In this document: in pieces, positions 1 through 5,397 of the stretch
Layout: each line of letters starts with the position of its first letter
Numbering within the stretch: the first letter of the stretch is position 1
Source of the DNA: JBGSIZ01 sp041742255
GTDB taxonomy: Bacteria; Pseudomonadota; Alphaproteobacteria; Rhodobacterales; Rhodobacteraceae
Length of the DNA: 6,447 nt
Reading direction: 5' to 3'
Assembly (NCBI GenBank): GCA_041742255.1
Contig: JBGSIZ010000081.1
Location: 1-6,447 of the forward strand
Notes under the pieces: model-generated
Told to the model about the DNA's origin: nothing
What the model saw: only the letters and a program-made list of their open reading frames with translations
Database searches by the model: none
Position numbers and translations under genes: made by a program

Positions 1-2
1 CC

Positions 3-464
3 CCCGCCGCCGTCGTGGCCGGGCAGGATGCATGGCAGGCCCAAGCCAACCGCGCCGCCGACATCGAGGTTGTCACCCCCGAGGACATGATGTGGGCCGA
101 TGGCATCTATTTGTCGTCCCCCACCCGGTTTGGCGGCATGGCGAGCCAGACCCGGTCGTGGCTTGATACCCTTGGTGGATTGTGGGCCGAAGGCAAGCTG
201 GCCGGTAAGGCGATCACGGCATCCGCCACCGCCCAGAACCCGAACGGTGGCACCGAAGGCGCGATTTTGCAGACCTACACCAGTGCCATGCATTTCGGCA
301 TGATCCCCGTCGCCCCCGGCTATACCGATGGCGTCAAGTTTCAGGACGGCGGCAACCCCTATGGCTACTCCGGTGCGCCGGGCGCGTTGTCCGATGTGGC
401 CGCGCAGTCCGTGGCGCATCAGGTCAAGCGTCTGGTGGACGTTGCCGGCAAACTCAGCGCCTGA
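3..464 (+). CDS. wrbA: WrbA-like NAD(P)H:quinone oxidoreductase, flavodoxin fold (5' end missing)
   Basis: Partial gene: the frame is open from the first complete codon at position 3 to a TGA at 462-464, giving about 153 residues. E. coli WrbA has 198, so roughly the first 45 residues, including the flavodoxin phosphate-binding loop, lie outside the window. The family signature is clear: SPTRFGGM (from about nt 117), then Q-R-x-x-LD-x-x-GGLW-x-x-G-x-L-x-GK, as in the FMN-binding and tetramer-forming part of WrbA. A later H-x-GM-x-x-V segment and a GG-x-PYG motif also match. WrbA proteins are cytosolic FMN enzymes that reduce quinones by two electrons using NAD(P)H, which limits semiquinone and oxidative stress. 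The stretch after the GK motif (SATAQNPNGGTE) differs from the E. coli STGTGGGQE segment, so this is a divergent member. The GTG at position 15 is an internal valine codon, not a start. Family assignment is firm; the exact substrate is not visible. Confidence 0.8.
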   Translation, partial: PAAVVAGQDAWQAQANRAADIEVVTPEDMMWADGIYLSSPTRFGGMASQTRSWLDTLGGLWAEGKLAGKAITASATAQNPNGGTEGAILQTYTSAMHFGMIPVAPGYTDGVKFQDGGNPYGYSGAPGALSDVAAQSVAHQVKRLVDVAGKLSA

Positions 465-485
465 TCGCCTCTGACTGACCAAAAA

Positions 486-511
486 GACAGGACCGGATTT
501 CCGGTCCTGTC
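486..511 (-). terminator. Perfect 12-bp hairpin; intrinsic terminator in the minus-strand sense
   Basis: GACAGGACCGGA (486-497) and TCCGGTCCTGTC (500-511) are perfectly complementary with TT between them, in practice an 11-bp stem with a 4-base loop. It starts 21 bases after the wrbA stop. Five A residues (481-485) precede the left arm. A minus-strand transcript therefore has a GC-rich stem followed by UUUUU, a textbook Rho-independent terminator. In the plus sense the stem is followed by ATGCG, with no U-tract. It may still help end or protect the 3' end of the wrbA mRNA, but its canonical polarity would stop antisense transcripts coming from the right. Confidence 0.75.
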
Positions 512-571
512 ATGCGTTCGTCACGGACCTGTCACTGGCGCGGGGGATGTTGGGGTACCTTCCTGACCCCC

Positions 572-576
572 GGAGA
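572..576 (+). promoter_or_regulatory. Ribosome binding site fixing the start of the EEP hydrolase
   Basis: GGAGA ends six bases before the ATG at 583. This supports 583 as the start over the in-frame ATG at 547, which would add 12 residues containing DPRRRP ahead of the hydrophobic signal peptide and has no comparable purine tract at the right distance. Confidence 0.7.
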
Positions 577-582
577 CGCCCC

Positions 583-1521
583 ATGACCCGCCTGTTTGCC
601 GCCCTATTGACCACCGTTTGGGCCGCTGCCCCCTTGGCCGCGGAAACCATTACCGTGATGTCGTTCAACATTTACGGGGGCGGGGCCAATGACGGCAAAC
701 CCGTGGATGAGACCGTCGCCGCGATCCGGGCGGCAGGCGCCGATATCATCGGCGTGCAGGAAACCCGGCTGGAAGGCGAGGTGTGCGATGCGGTGGATTG
801 TGCCCCTGCAGGCGTGTCCGTGGCCGCCGCCATTGCCAGCGCGCTGGGCTATTACCACTACGATCAAACCGCCGAGAACCCCGCCCTATGGGCCAATGCG
901 GTGATAAGCCGGTTTCCGATTGGTCCCGCCACCCCCAACGATCTGGGTGTGCCGATTGATGTGAACGGCACCACCGTCTGGGCGTTCAATATCCATCATG
1001 ACGACGAACCCTATCAACCCTATCAGGCCATGGGCATCGAATATGGTCCCGCCCCATTCACCACAGACCCCGCCGAATTGGTGGAGTGGGCGAACCGCAC
1101 CCGCGCCCCGGCCATGGACCTGTTGATGGCCGATATGGCCGCGTCCGATGGGGTGACAGTTGTGTTTGGCGATTTCAACGAACCGTCGCATCAGGATTGG
1201 ACGCCCGAGGCCGTCGCGGCGGGCCAGCAACCCGTGGCTGTCGCATGGCCCACAACACTCCGGTTGACGGATGCCGGGTTTGTCGATGCCTACCGCGCGG
1301 TGTGGCCTGATCCGGTGGCCAAGGCAGCCTACACCTGGACCCCGCTTTGGACCACCGAGGATGACCTCGAGGACAAGCACGACCGGATTGATTTTGTGTT
1401 CGTGCGCGGCGCGACCGTCCTGTCGGCCGCGATCGTGGGGGAACCCGGGCCCCGCAGCGACATCATGGTGGACCCATGGCCCGCAGACCACCGCGCGGTG
1501 GCGGCGACGATCGAGTTCTGA
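583..1521 (+). CDS. Secreted endonuclease/exonuclease/phosphatase-family hydrolase
   Basis: 312 residues from the ATG at 583, preceded by GGAGA. Residues 1-20 form a short Sec signal peptide (MTRLF, a hydrophobic A/L/V/W core, then APLAA before ETITV), so the mature protein should be periplasmic or extracellular. The rest is one EEP (DNase I-like/Mg-phosphodiesterase) domain with its key motifs in order: SFNIY (N29), GVQETR (E60, metal-binding Glu), FNIHHDDEP (H138/H139), FGDFNEPS (D197 and N199), DRIDFVF (D267, D270) and PADHRAV (D302-H303, the catalytic Asp-His pair near the C-terminus). The catalytic set looks complete, so the enzyme should be active as an Mg-dependent phosphoester hydrolase. 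Whether it cuts nucleic acid, phospholipid headgroups or another phosphodiester cannot be read from the sequence. C68 and C73 could form a small disulfide, as expected after export. It stands alone on the plus strand and converges on pfkB with a 19-bp gap and no clear terminator between. Confidence 0.88.
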   Translation: MTRLFAALLTTVWAAAPLAAETITVMSFNIYGGGANDGKPVDETVAAIRAAGADIIGVQETRLEGEVCDAVDCAPAGVSVAAAIASALGYYHYDQTAENPALWANAVISRFPIGPATPNDLGVPIDVNGTTVWAFNIHHDDEPYQPYQAMGIEYGPAPFTTDPAELVEWANRTRAPAMDLLMADMAASDGVTVVFGDFNEPSHQDWTPEAVAAGQQPVAVAWPTTLRLTDAGFVDAYRAVWPDPVAKAAYTWTPLWTTEDDLEDKHDRIDFVFVRGATVLSAAIVGEPGPRSDIMVDPWPADHRAVAATIEF

Positions 1522-1540
1522 CCTGCGGCCTGCGTGACTG

Positions 1541-2500
1541 TTACAGCACCGTGATCGGGGACAAGGCCCGCAACCGTTCGGCGTCTTCCAACCGGCACAA
1601 TTCGGTGCCGTCCGTCATGACGGCCGCCGATGCCGCACTTGATCCCCAGATCATCGCCTGTTCCAGCGGCAAACCTTGAGACAGGGCAAATGAAAAACCG
1701 CCGACGAAACTGTCGCCTGCGCCAACCCTGCTTTTGACCGGGACTTCTGCGGCGCCGACGAACAGCCGCTGATCGGCGGTCGCAACCACAGACCCATCCG
1801 CCCCGCGGGCCACGATCACCACCTCGGCGGCGCCCCGTTGAACCAGTTCACTGGCGAAATCGGCGGTATCTTCGCGCCGGGGCAAGGCGTAGCGGGTCAG
1901 GCTTTCGGCCTCGGCCTGATCCATCCGCAAGACGAAGGGCGGCGTCATCTGACCCAGCGCAAGCAGGGTCAGGGCAGGACCGGAGGTGTCCACGATCACC
2001 TGTGCCCCACTGTCGGACAAGGCCCCGCAAATCCGGGAATACAGATCCGCCCGCGACCCGGATGGCCCGGACCCCGACAGGATCACAAAACCGCCCGCAG
2101 GGGCCGCCGCGCGGATCGCCAGCGTCACCGCGTCGATATCATCAAGTTTCCAATGTGGGCCCGGCAGCATGAACCGGAATTGATCCTTGAGCGATAGATC
2201 GGTGACCGCAATGGATTGCCGGGTTTCGCCGGGCGCATCATAGACCACAAGGTCCATTTCGAACCCGTCCAAAAGGTTGCGCAGGGTTTGGCCCGTGTCA
2301 CCACCCAAGGCCACAAACGCGCGGGCCTTGCCACCCAGCAACTGGATCGCCCGCGCCACGTTGATCCCGCCGCCGCCGGGGTCCGTCTTGGGCGGTGCAC
2401 AGCGCAGTTTGATACCGGGGGCCACATGGTCCACCGAGGTCGCGATATCGAGCGCGGGATTGAGGGTAACGGTAAGTATGTCGCGCGTCTGGGCGGTCAT
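1541..2500 (-). CDS. pfkB: PfkB-type phosphofructokinase / hexose-phosphate kinase
   Basis: 319 residues; ATG at 2498-2500 with AGGA eight bases upstream; TAA at 1541-1543. Ribokinase/PfkB superfamily, resembling E. coli Pfk-2 over its full length. Motifs include TLNPALD (D18), GIKLRC (K31), PGGGGINVARAI (41-52), RQSIAV (from R94), QFRFMLPG (107-114), LSGSGPSG (141-148), DTSG (171-174), and the anion-hole/catalytic loop VGAGDSFVGG (259-268, catalytic base D263). The KLRC and PGGGGINVARAI blocks point to fructose-6-phosphate 1-kinase or 1-phosphofructokinase-like activity (ATP plus sugar phosphate to bisphosphate and ADP, cytosolic). They do not suggest ribokinase or KDG kinase. Oddity: the segment equivalent to Pfk-2 VKPNQKE reads LRMDQAE (191-197), so the Asn of the NXXE motif is Asp and the K-P pair is R-M. 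Tagatose-6-phosphate or another hexose phosphate is an alternative substrate. The gene follows the MBL hydrolase at 65 bp on the same strand and has a start-codon-sequestering inverted repeat. Confidence 0.88.
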   Translation of the reverse strand: MTAQTRDILTVTLNPALDIATSVDHVAPGIKLRCAPPKTDPGGGGINVARAIQLLGGKARAFVALGGDTGQTLRNLLDGFEMDLVVYDAPGETRQSIAVTDLSLKDQFRFMLPGPHWKLDDIDAVTLAIRAAAPAGGFVILSGSGPSGSRADLYSRICGALSDSGAQVIVDTSGPALTLLALGQMTPPFVLRMDQAEAESLTRYALPRREDTADFASELVQRGAAEVVIVARGADGSVVATADQRLFVGAAEVPVKSRVGAGDSFVGGFSFALSQGLPLEQAMIWGSSAASAAVMTDGTELCRLEDAERLRALSPITVL

Positions 2501-2555
2501 CGGGGCGGTCCTGCCAAATCTGGTTGCGCTAACATAACGCTGGACCGCCCCGATG
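2498..2555 (-). promoter_or_regulatory. 14-bp perfect inverted repeat over the pfkB RBS and start codon
   Basis: CATCGGGGCGGTCC (2498-2511) and GGACCGCCCCGATG (2542-2555) are exact reverse complements with a 30-base spacer. In the minus-strand mRNA the upstream arm begins ten bases after the MBL stop codon. The downstream arm contains GGA of the AGGA ribosome binding site and ends exactly at the pfkB AUG, so folding would bury both. The spacer can form a second small hairpin, GCGTTA/TAGCGC around TGT (2526-2540), with one G-U pair. There is no T-tract after either arm and the loop is long, so this is a poor intrinsic terminator. It fits a translational on/off element best. Two inverted protein-binding half-sites are the alternative. 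The structure is seen directly; its function is inferred. Confidence 0.6.
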
Positions 2556-2565
2556 CAATGGTGCC

Positions 2566-3483
2566 TTACATCAGCTGGTAGCTGTGCGGTACAAAGCGGA
2601 AGCCGCCTTCGCCCCGGGTTTCGACAAAGCCAAGGCCGGGGAACGGCATGTGGTAGCCGATCAGCGGTATCCGGTCGGTGGCAGCCATGCCCAGCACGGA
2701 TTTGCGGGTTGCAGCAGCAGCGGACTTGTCGGCGTCAAAGCTGACCTCCCATTCCGGGTTGGCCAGCGAATAGACGTAATGGTTGGCGGTGTCGGCCATC
2801 AGAACCAACTGCTTGCCGCCGCTTTCCAGCATATAGCCCATGTGCCCCGGCGTGTGTCCAAAGGCCGCCATCCCGGTGATCCCGGACCGCACCGCCCCGC
2901 CATCGCCGATGAACGTGAACCGGTCGGCAAACGGCAGAACCTTGGCGTTGAACCCGTCGTTGCCGGCGGCCGCCCAATGGTCGTATTCCGTTTGACCCGT
3001 GATGTAGGCGGCATTCGCGAATGTCAGCGCGCCCGCGTCGTCGGTCATGCCGCCGATGTGGTCGCCGTGCATGTGGGTCAAAACGACATGGGTCACGGCG
3101 TCCGGCGTATATCCTGCGGCGGTCAGCGCCGCGACGGTGCCGCCCGCGTTCAGCCCGGTATCAAACAGGATCACTTCGGTCCCGGTGTTCACCACGGTCG
3201 GCGTGAAAAAGAATTGGGCAACGTCGGGGGTGATAAAGTTTGCTGCACTTTCGGCGGCAAAGGTTTCATCATCCACGTTGATCCCGAAAATTTCGTGGGG
3301 GTTCTCGACCGCGCGCGATCCGGCGAGAAGCGTTGTCACCTTGAAATCCCCAAGGGTGAAATCGCGGAACTGTGGCAGGCTGGCGGCGTGGGCAGCGGCG
3401 GTGGCCTTGGTGCCAAAGGCGGCAAGCCCGGCAAAGGGCAGGGCCGCACCGGCGAGGAGGGTCTGGCGTCGGGTCAGTTTCAT
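2566..3483 (-). CDS. Tat-exported metallo-beta-lactamase-fold hydrolase
   Basis: 305 residues from the ATG at 3481-3483, with GGAGA six bases upstream. A frame extension to 3564 is rejected because it buries the signal. Residues 1-33 are a twin-arginine signal peptide: KLTRRQTLL, a hydrophobic core and an A-rich cleavage area ending near AHA. The enzyme should therefore fold in the cytoplasm with its metals and be exported to the periplasm. The MBL metal sites are complete: THMHGDH (H137, H139, D141, H142), GHTPGH (H214), the bridging Asp in LMADTANH (D231) and a C-terminal His in IGYHMPFPG (H278). This two-metal pattern with HxHxDH and a late GYH is shared by lactonases (AHL lactonase type), methyl-parathion-hydrolase-like enzymes and many unassigned MBL hydrolases. 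Which ester or lactone it cuts is not readable. It is followed by pfkB after 65 bp and could be co-transcribed with it. An A/T-rich patch at 3508-3523 upstream may hold the promoter. Confidence 0.88.
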   Translation of the reverse strand: MKLTRRQTLLAGAALPFAGLAAFGTKATAAAHAASLPQFRDFTLGDFKVTTLLAGSRAVENPHEIFGINVDDETFAAESAANFITPDVAQFFFTPTVVNTGTEVILFDTGLNAGGTVAALTAAGYTPDAVTHVVLTHMHGDHIGGMTDDAGALTFANAAYITGQTEYDHWAAAGNDGFNAKVLPFADRFTFIGDGGAVRSGITGMAAFGHTPGHMGYMLESGGKQLVLMADTANHYVYSLANPEWEVSFDADKSAAAATRKSVLGMAATDRIPLIGYHMPFPGLGFVETRGEGGFRFVPHSYQLM

Positions 3484-3507
3484 GATCGTCTCCGTCAGGG
3501 TTGGGGT

Positions 3508-3523
3508 TAAGTGTAAAATAGTT
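3508..3523 (-). promoter_or_regulatory. A/T-rich patch upstream of the MBL gene, possible promoter
   Basis: Read on the minus strand this is AACTATTTTACACTTA, one of the most A/T-rich stretches in the window, lying 25-40 bases before the MBL start codon. TATTTT resembles a -10 element, but no well-spaced -35 box is visible, so I cannot fix a transcription start. Position and composition are observed; promoter function is a guess. Confidence 0.3.
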
Positions 3524-3554
3524 AGCGCCCTGTCCCGCCCGGCCCATCGATCAT

Positions 3555-3585
3555 CTGCGCACATCCCGCCCGCATGGATGCGCAG
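3555..3585 (-). terminator. Bulged hairpin directly after the metallopeptidase stop
   Basis: CTGCG (3555-3559) pairs with CGCAG (3581-3585) and CATCC (3562-3566) pairs with GGATG (3576-3580), with a two-base bulge and a nine-base loop. It begins at the base next to the TGA of the metallopeptidase and separates that gene from the MBL gene 102 bp downstream. No U-run follows in the minus sense, so it could act as a weak terminator, a pause site or an mRNA 3'-end stabiliser. Confidence 0.4.
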
Positions 3586-3978
3586 TCAGGCCCACCATTC
3601 GTCGATGGCGGCGATGTCATCATCCGACCAGCCAAAGTGATGCGCGAATTCATGGATGGTCACATGCGCCACCAGTTCGGCAATGGTCACGTTGCCCCGT
3701 TCCGCCCATTCATCCAGAATCGGCCGCCGGAACAGCCAGACCACATCTGGCCCCATCGGTTGGTCCATCGTGGATTTCTGGGTGAGCGGGATACCGTCAT
3801 AAAGCCCGGTCAAGTCAAAGGCGTCCATGTCCATATCCGCCAGAACATCCTCGGGTGCGAAATCAACGACCCGGATTGCCACGGCCTGCGCCGGACCTGC
3901 AAACGCCGGAGGGAGCGCCGCCACGGTTTGCCGCGCCCAATCTTCGATGTCATCACAAGTGGGCGCGGTGTGGTCCAT
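3586..3978 (-). CDS. Small zincin-type metallopeptidase family protein
   Basis: 130 residues from the ATG at 3976-3978 to TGA at 3586-3588. It matches the compact minimal zincins known as Zincin_1 (formerly DUF1025, COG3824), normally about 110-140 residues. The C-terminal helix carries HEFAHHFGWSDDD (109-121). This is HExxHxxGxxD, with H109 and H113 as zinc ligands, E110 as catalytic base and D119 as the likely third ligand. Family-typical segments precede it: VVDFAPED (38-45), DLTGLYDGIPL (55-65), GPDVVWLFRRPILDEWA (76-92) and the WW near the C-terminus. There is no signal peptide, so it is cytosolic. Physiological substrates of this family are not well established. The ribosome binding site is only a run of G directly before the ATG, so the start is less certain than for its neighbours. 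Starting at 4065 would overlap the gltX start and is rejected. It is divergent from gltX across 65 bp, so the promoters of both must lie in or near that gap. Confidence 0.82.
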   Translation of the reverse strand: MDHTAPTCDDIEDWARQTVAALPPAFAGPAQAVAIRVVDFAPEDVLADMDMDAFDLTGLYDGIPLTQKSTMDQPMGPDVVWLFRRPILDEWAERGNVTIAELVAHVTIHEFAHHFGWSDDDIAAIDEWWA

Positions 3979-4029
3979 CCCCCCGATATGGACAATTCCG
4001 GCCCGTTGTGAAAGAGCCAGCGCGACAAA

Positions 4030-4033
4030 GGAG
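4030..4033 (+). promoter_or_regulatory. Ribosome binding site of gltX
   Basis: AAAGGAG ends ten bases before the ATG at 4044. That ATG is followed at once by TTTRFAPSPTGWLHIG, the true N-terminus of a GluRS, so the site supports the start and rules out the longer open frame from 3855. Confidence 0.65.
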
Positions 4034-4043
4034 TGCCCTGCAC

Positions 4044-5369
4044 ATGACCACCACCCGTTTTGCACCGTCGCCCACTGGCTGGCTCCATATCGGTAATCTT
4101 CGCGCTGCCTTGATGAACCACGCCATCGCCCGGCAACAGGGTGGCACGTTCATTCTGCGGATCGACGATACCGACGCAGAACGGTCGCGCGAAGAATATG
4201 TCGGGGGCATAACGGACGCCCTGACGTGGCTTGGCCTGACGTGGGACCGGATTGAACGGCAGTCCGCCCGGATGGACCGCTACATGGATGCCAAGGACCG
4301 TCTGATTGCCATGGGCCGGTTGTATGAGTGTTTTGAAACCCCGGTTGAACTGGACCTCAAGCGCAAGAAACAGCTGAACATGGGCAAGCCCCCGGTTTAT
4401 GACCGCGCGGCCCTTGCCCTGTCGGATGCCGAAAAGGACCGGCTGCGCGCAGAACGGGGTGGCCATTGGCGGTTCCGCCTCGATCTGGAGCGAATCGAGT
4501 GGGACGACGGCATCCTTGGCCCGATTTCGATTGATGCGGCGTCGGTGTCTGATCCGGTGCTGATCAAGGAAAGCGGTCAGATCCTGTATACCTTTGCCAG
4601 CGTCGTGGATGACGTGGATATGGCCGTGACCGACATCGTGCGCGGGGCCGACCATGTGACCAACACCGCCACCCAGATCCAGATCATTCAGGCGCTGGGC
4701 GGCACGGTCCCCCGGTTCGCCCACCATTCGCTGTTGACGGGCCCTGATGGTGAAAAACTGTCGAAACGGTTGGGCAACCTGTCCCTGCGCGAAATGCGCG
4801 AACACGGAATCGAACCGATGGCGATCCTGTCCCTGATGTCCCGCCTTGGGTCGTCGGACCCCGTCGAATTGCGCACGACCGTGCAAGAAGTCGTGGATGG
4901 CTTTGACCTGAGCAAATTCGGGGCTGCCCCGACCAAATTTGACCCGGCTGATCTGGAACCCCTGACCGCCCGCGTCAATGCGGCCAAGCCGCTGGATCAG
5001 GTTGCGGGGGCCATCGCGGCGCTGGGCGTCCCGGACGCGCTGGTGGCTCCGTTCTGGGGCGTTGTGCGTGAAAACATCACCATCTTGGCCGATATGGCGC
5101 TTTGGTGGGACGTGTTCTCCGGCAAGGCCGAGGCCGATGCCCCGATCCCCGAAGAAGACCGCGCGTTTGTTGCACAGGCGCTGGACCTGTTGCCCGCCCC
5201 TCCCTATGCCGCCGACGCTTGGGCGACATGGACCAACACGGTCAAGGATGCCACGGGCCGCAAGGGCAAGGGGTTGTTCATGCCCCTGCGTCTGGCCGTA
5301 ACGGGCCGCGCCAAGGGCCCCGAAATGGCCGATGTGATGCCGTTGATGCAGGTCAAACCGACGGTGTGA
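4044..5369 (+). CDS. gltX: Glutamyl-tRNA synthetase
   Basis: 441 residues; ATG at 4044, TGA at 5367-5369. Class I aminoacyl-tRNA synthetase that charges tRNA with glutamate using ATP in the cytosol. The catalytic N-terminus starts RFAPSPTGWLHIGN (HIGH-type signature at 15-18). It is followed by ILRIDDTDAERS (38-48), the tRNA acceptor-binding region, the IVRGADHVTNTATQ segment (198-211) and the KMSKS-type loop EKLSKRLGN (237-245). A helical anticodon-binding C-terminus (about 260-441) follows, so it is a full GluRS and not the short GluQ (Glu-Q tRNA-Asp synthetase), which lacks that domain. E. coli GluRS has 471 residues; this one is somewhat short, and its insertion has a single Cys (C96), so no Cys-rich zinc site is visible. 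Alphaproteobacteria commonly carry two gltX paralogues; the HIGN variant and length fit one of the pair, but which tRNAs it charges cannot be read here. It is divergent from the metallopeptidase and convergent with the permease at 17 bp. Confidence 0.95.
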   Translation: MTTTRFAPSPTGWLHIGNLRAALMNHAIARQQGGTFILRIDDTDAERSREEYVGGITDALTWLGLTWDRIERQSARMDRYMDAKDRLIAMGRLYECFETPVELDLKRKKQLNMGKPPVYDRAALALSDAEKDRLRAERGGHWRFRLDLERIEWDDGILGPISIDAASVSDPVLIKESGQILYTFASVVDDVDMAVTDIVRGADHVTNTATQIQIIQALGGTVPRFAHHSLLTGPDGEKLSKRLGNLSLREMREHGIEPMAILSLMSRLGSSDPVELRTTVQEVVDGFDLSKFGAAPTKFDPADLEPLTARVNAAKPLDQVAGAIAALGVPDALVAPFWGVVRENITILADMALWWDVFSGKAEADAPIPEEDRAFVAQALDLLPAPPYAADAWATWTNTVKDATGRKGKGLFMPLRLAVTGRAKGPEMADVMPLMQVKPTV

Positions 5370-5380
5370 CGGGTCGGCGG

Positions 5381-5397
5381 CGCGGGTTATTCCCGCG
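5381..5397. terminator. Short hairpin shared by the convergent gltX and permease 3' ends
   Basis: CGCGGG (5381-5386) and CCCGCG (5392-5397) form a perfect 6-bp G/C stem with loop TTATT. The loop contains the TAA of the permease gene (5387-5389 on the minus strand), and the stem lies 12 bases after the gltX stop. GGT (5372-5374) and ACC (5398-5400) could extend it across a bulge. No T-tract follows in either direction. It could be a bidirectional terminator or 3'-end structure for both genes, but this is weak evidence. Confidence 0.35.

Noticed and set aside
552..570. Small GGGGT/ACCCC stem in the EEP leader
   Set aside because: Only five base pairs with a nine-base loop in GC-rich DNA; expected by chance.
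886..1491. 201-codon open frame antisense to the EEP hydrolase
   Set aside because: In register with the EEP codons; composition typical of a GC-rich shadow and no family features.
2498..2555. Reading the 14-bp inverted repeat as a Rho-independent terminator of the MBL gene or as transposon ends
   Set aside because: The 30-base loop and lack of a T-run argue against a terminator. There is no transposase or target-site duplication, and the spacer is too short for a mobile element.
2584..3510. 308-codon open frame antisense to the MBL gene
   Set aside because: Same codon-register shadow effect; the opposite strand encodes a protein with complete MBL motifs and a Tat signal.
3484..3564. 27-residue N-terminal extension of the MBL protein
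   Set aside because: It would put charged residues ahead of the Tat signal; the inner ATG has GGAGA at six bases.
3855..4043. 63-codon extension at the front of gltX
   Set aside because: It overlaps the metallopeptidase on the other strand. The residues are unlike any GluRS N-terminus, and the ATG at 4044 has a ribosome binding site and a perfect family N-terminus.
3979..4043. Sigma-70-type promoter boxes in the metallopeptidase/gltX divergent gap
   Set aside because: TTGTGA and similar hexamers occur but none has a partner at proper spacing; promoters must be near, yet I cannot place them.
3979..4065. 29-residue extension of the metallopeptidase
   Set aside because: It would run across the gltX start and its ribosome binding site. 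The family begins near the ATG at 3978.
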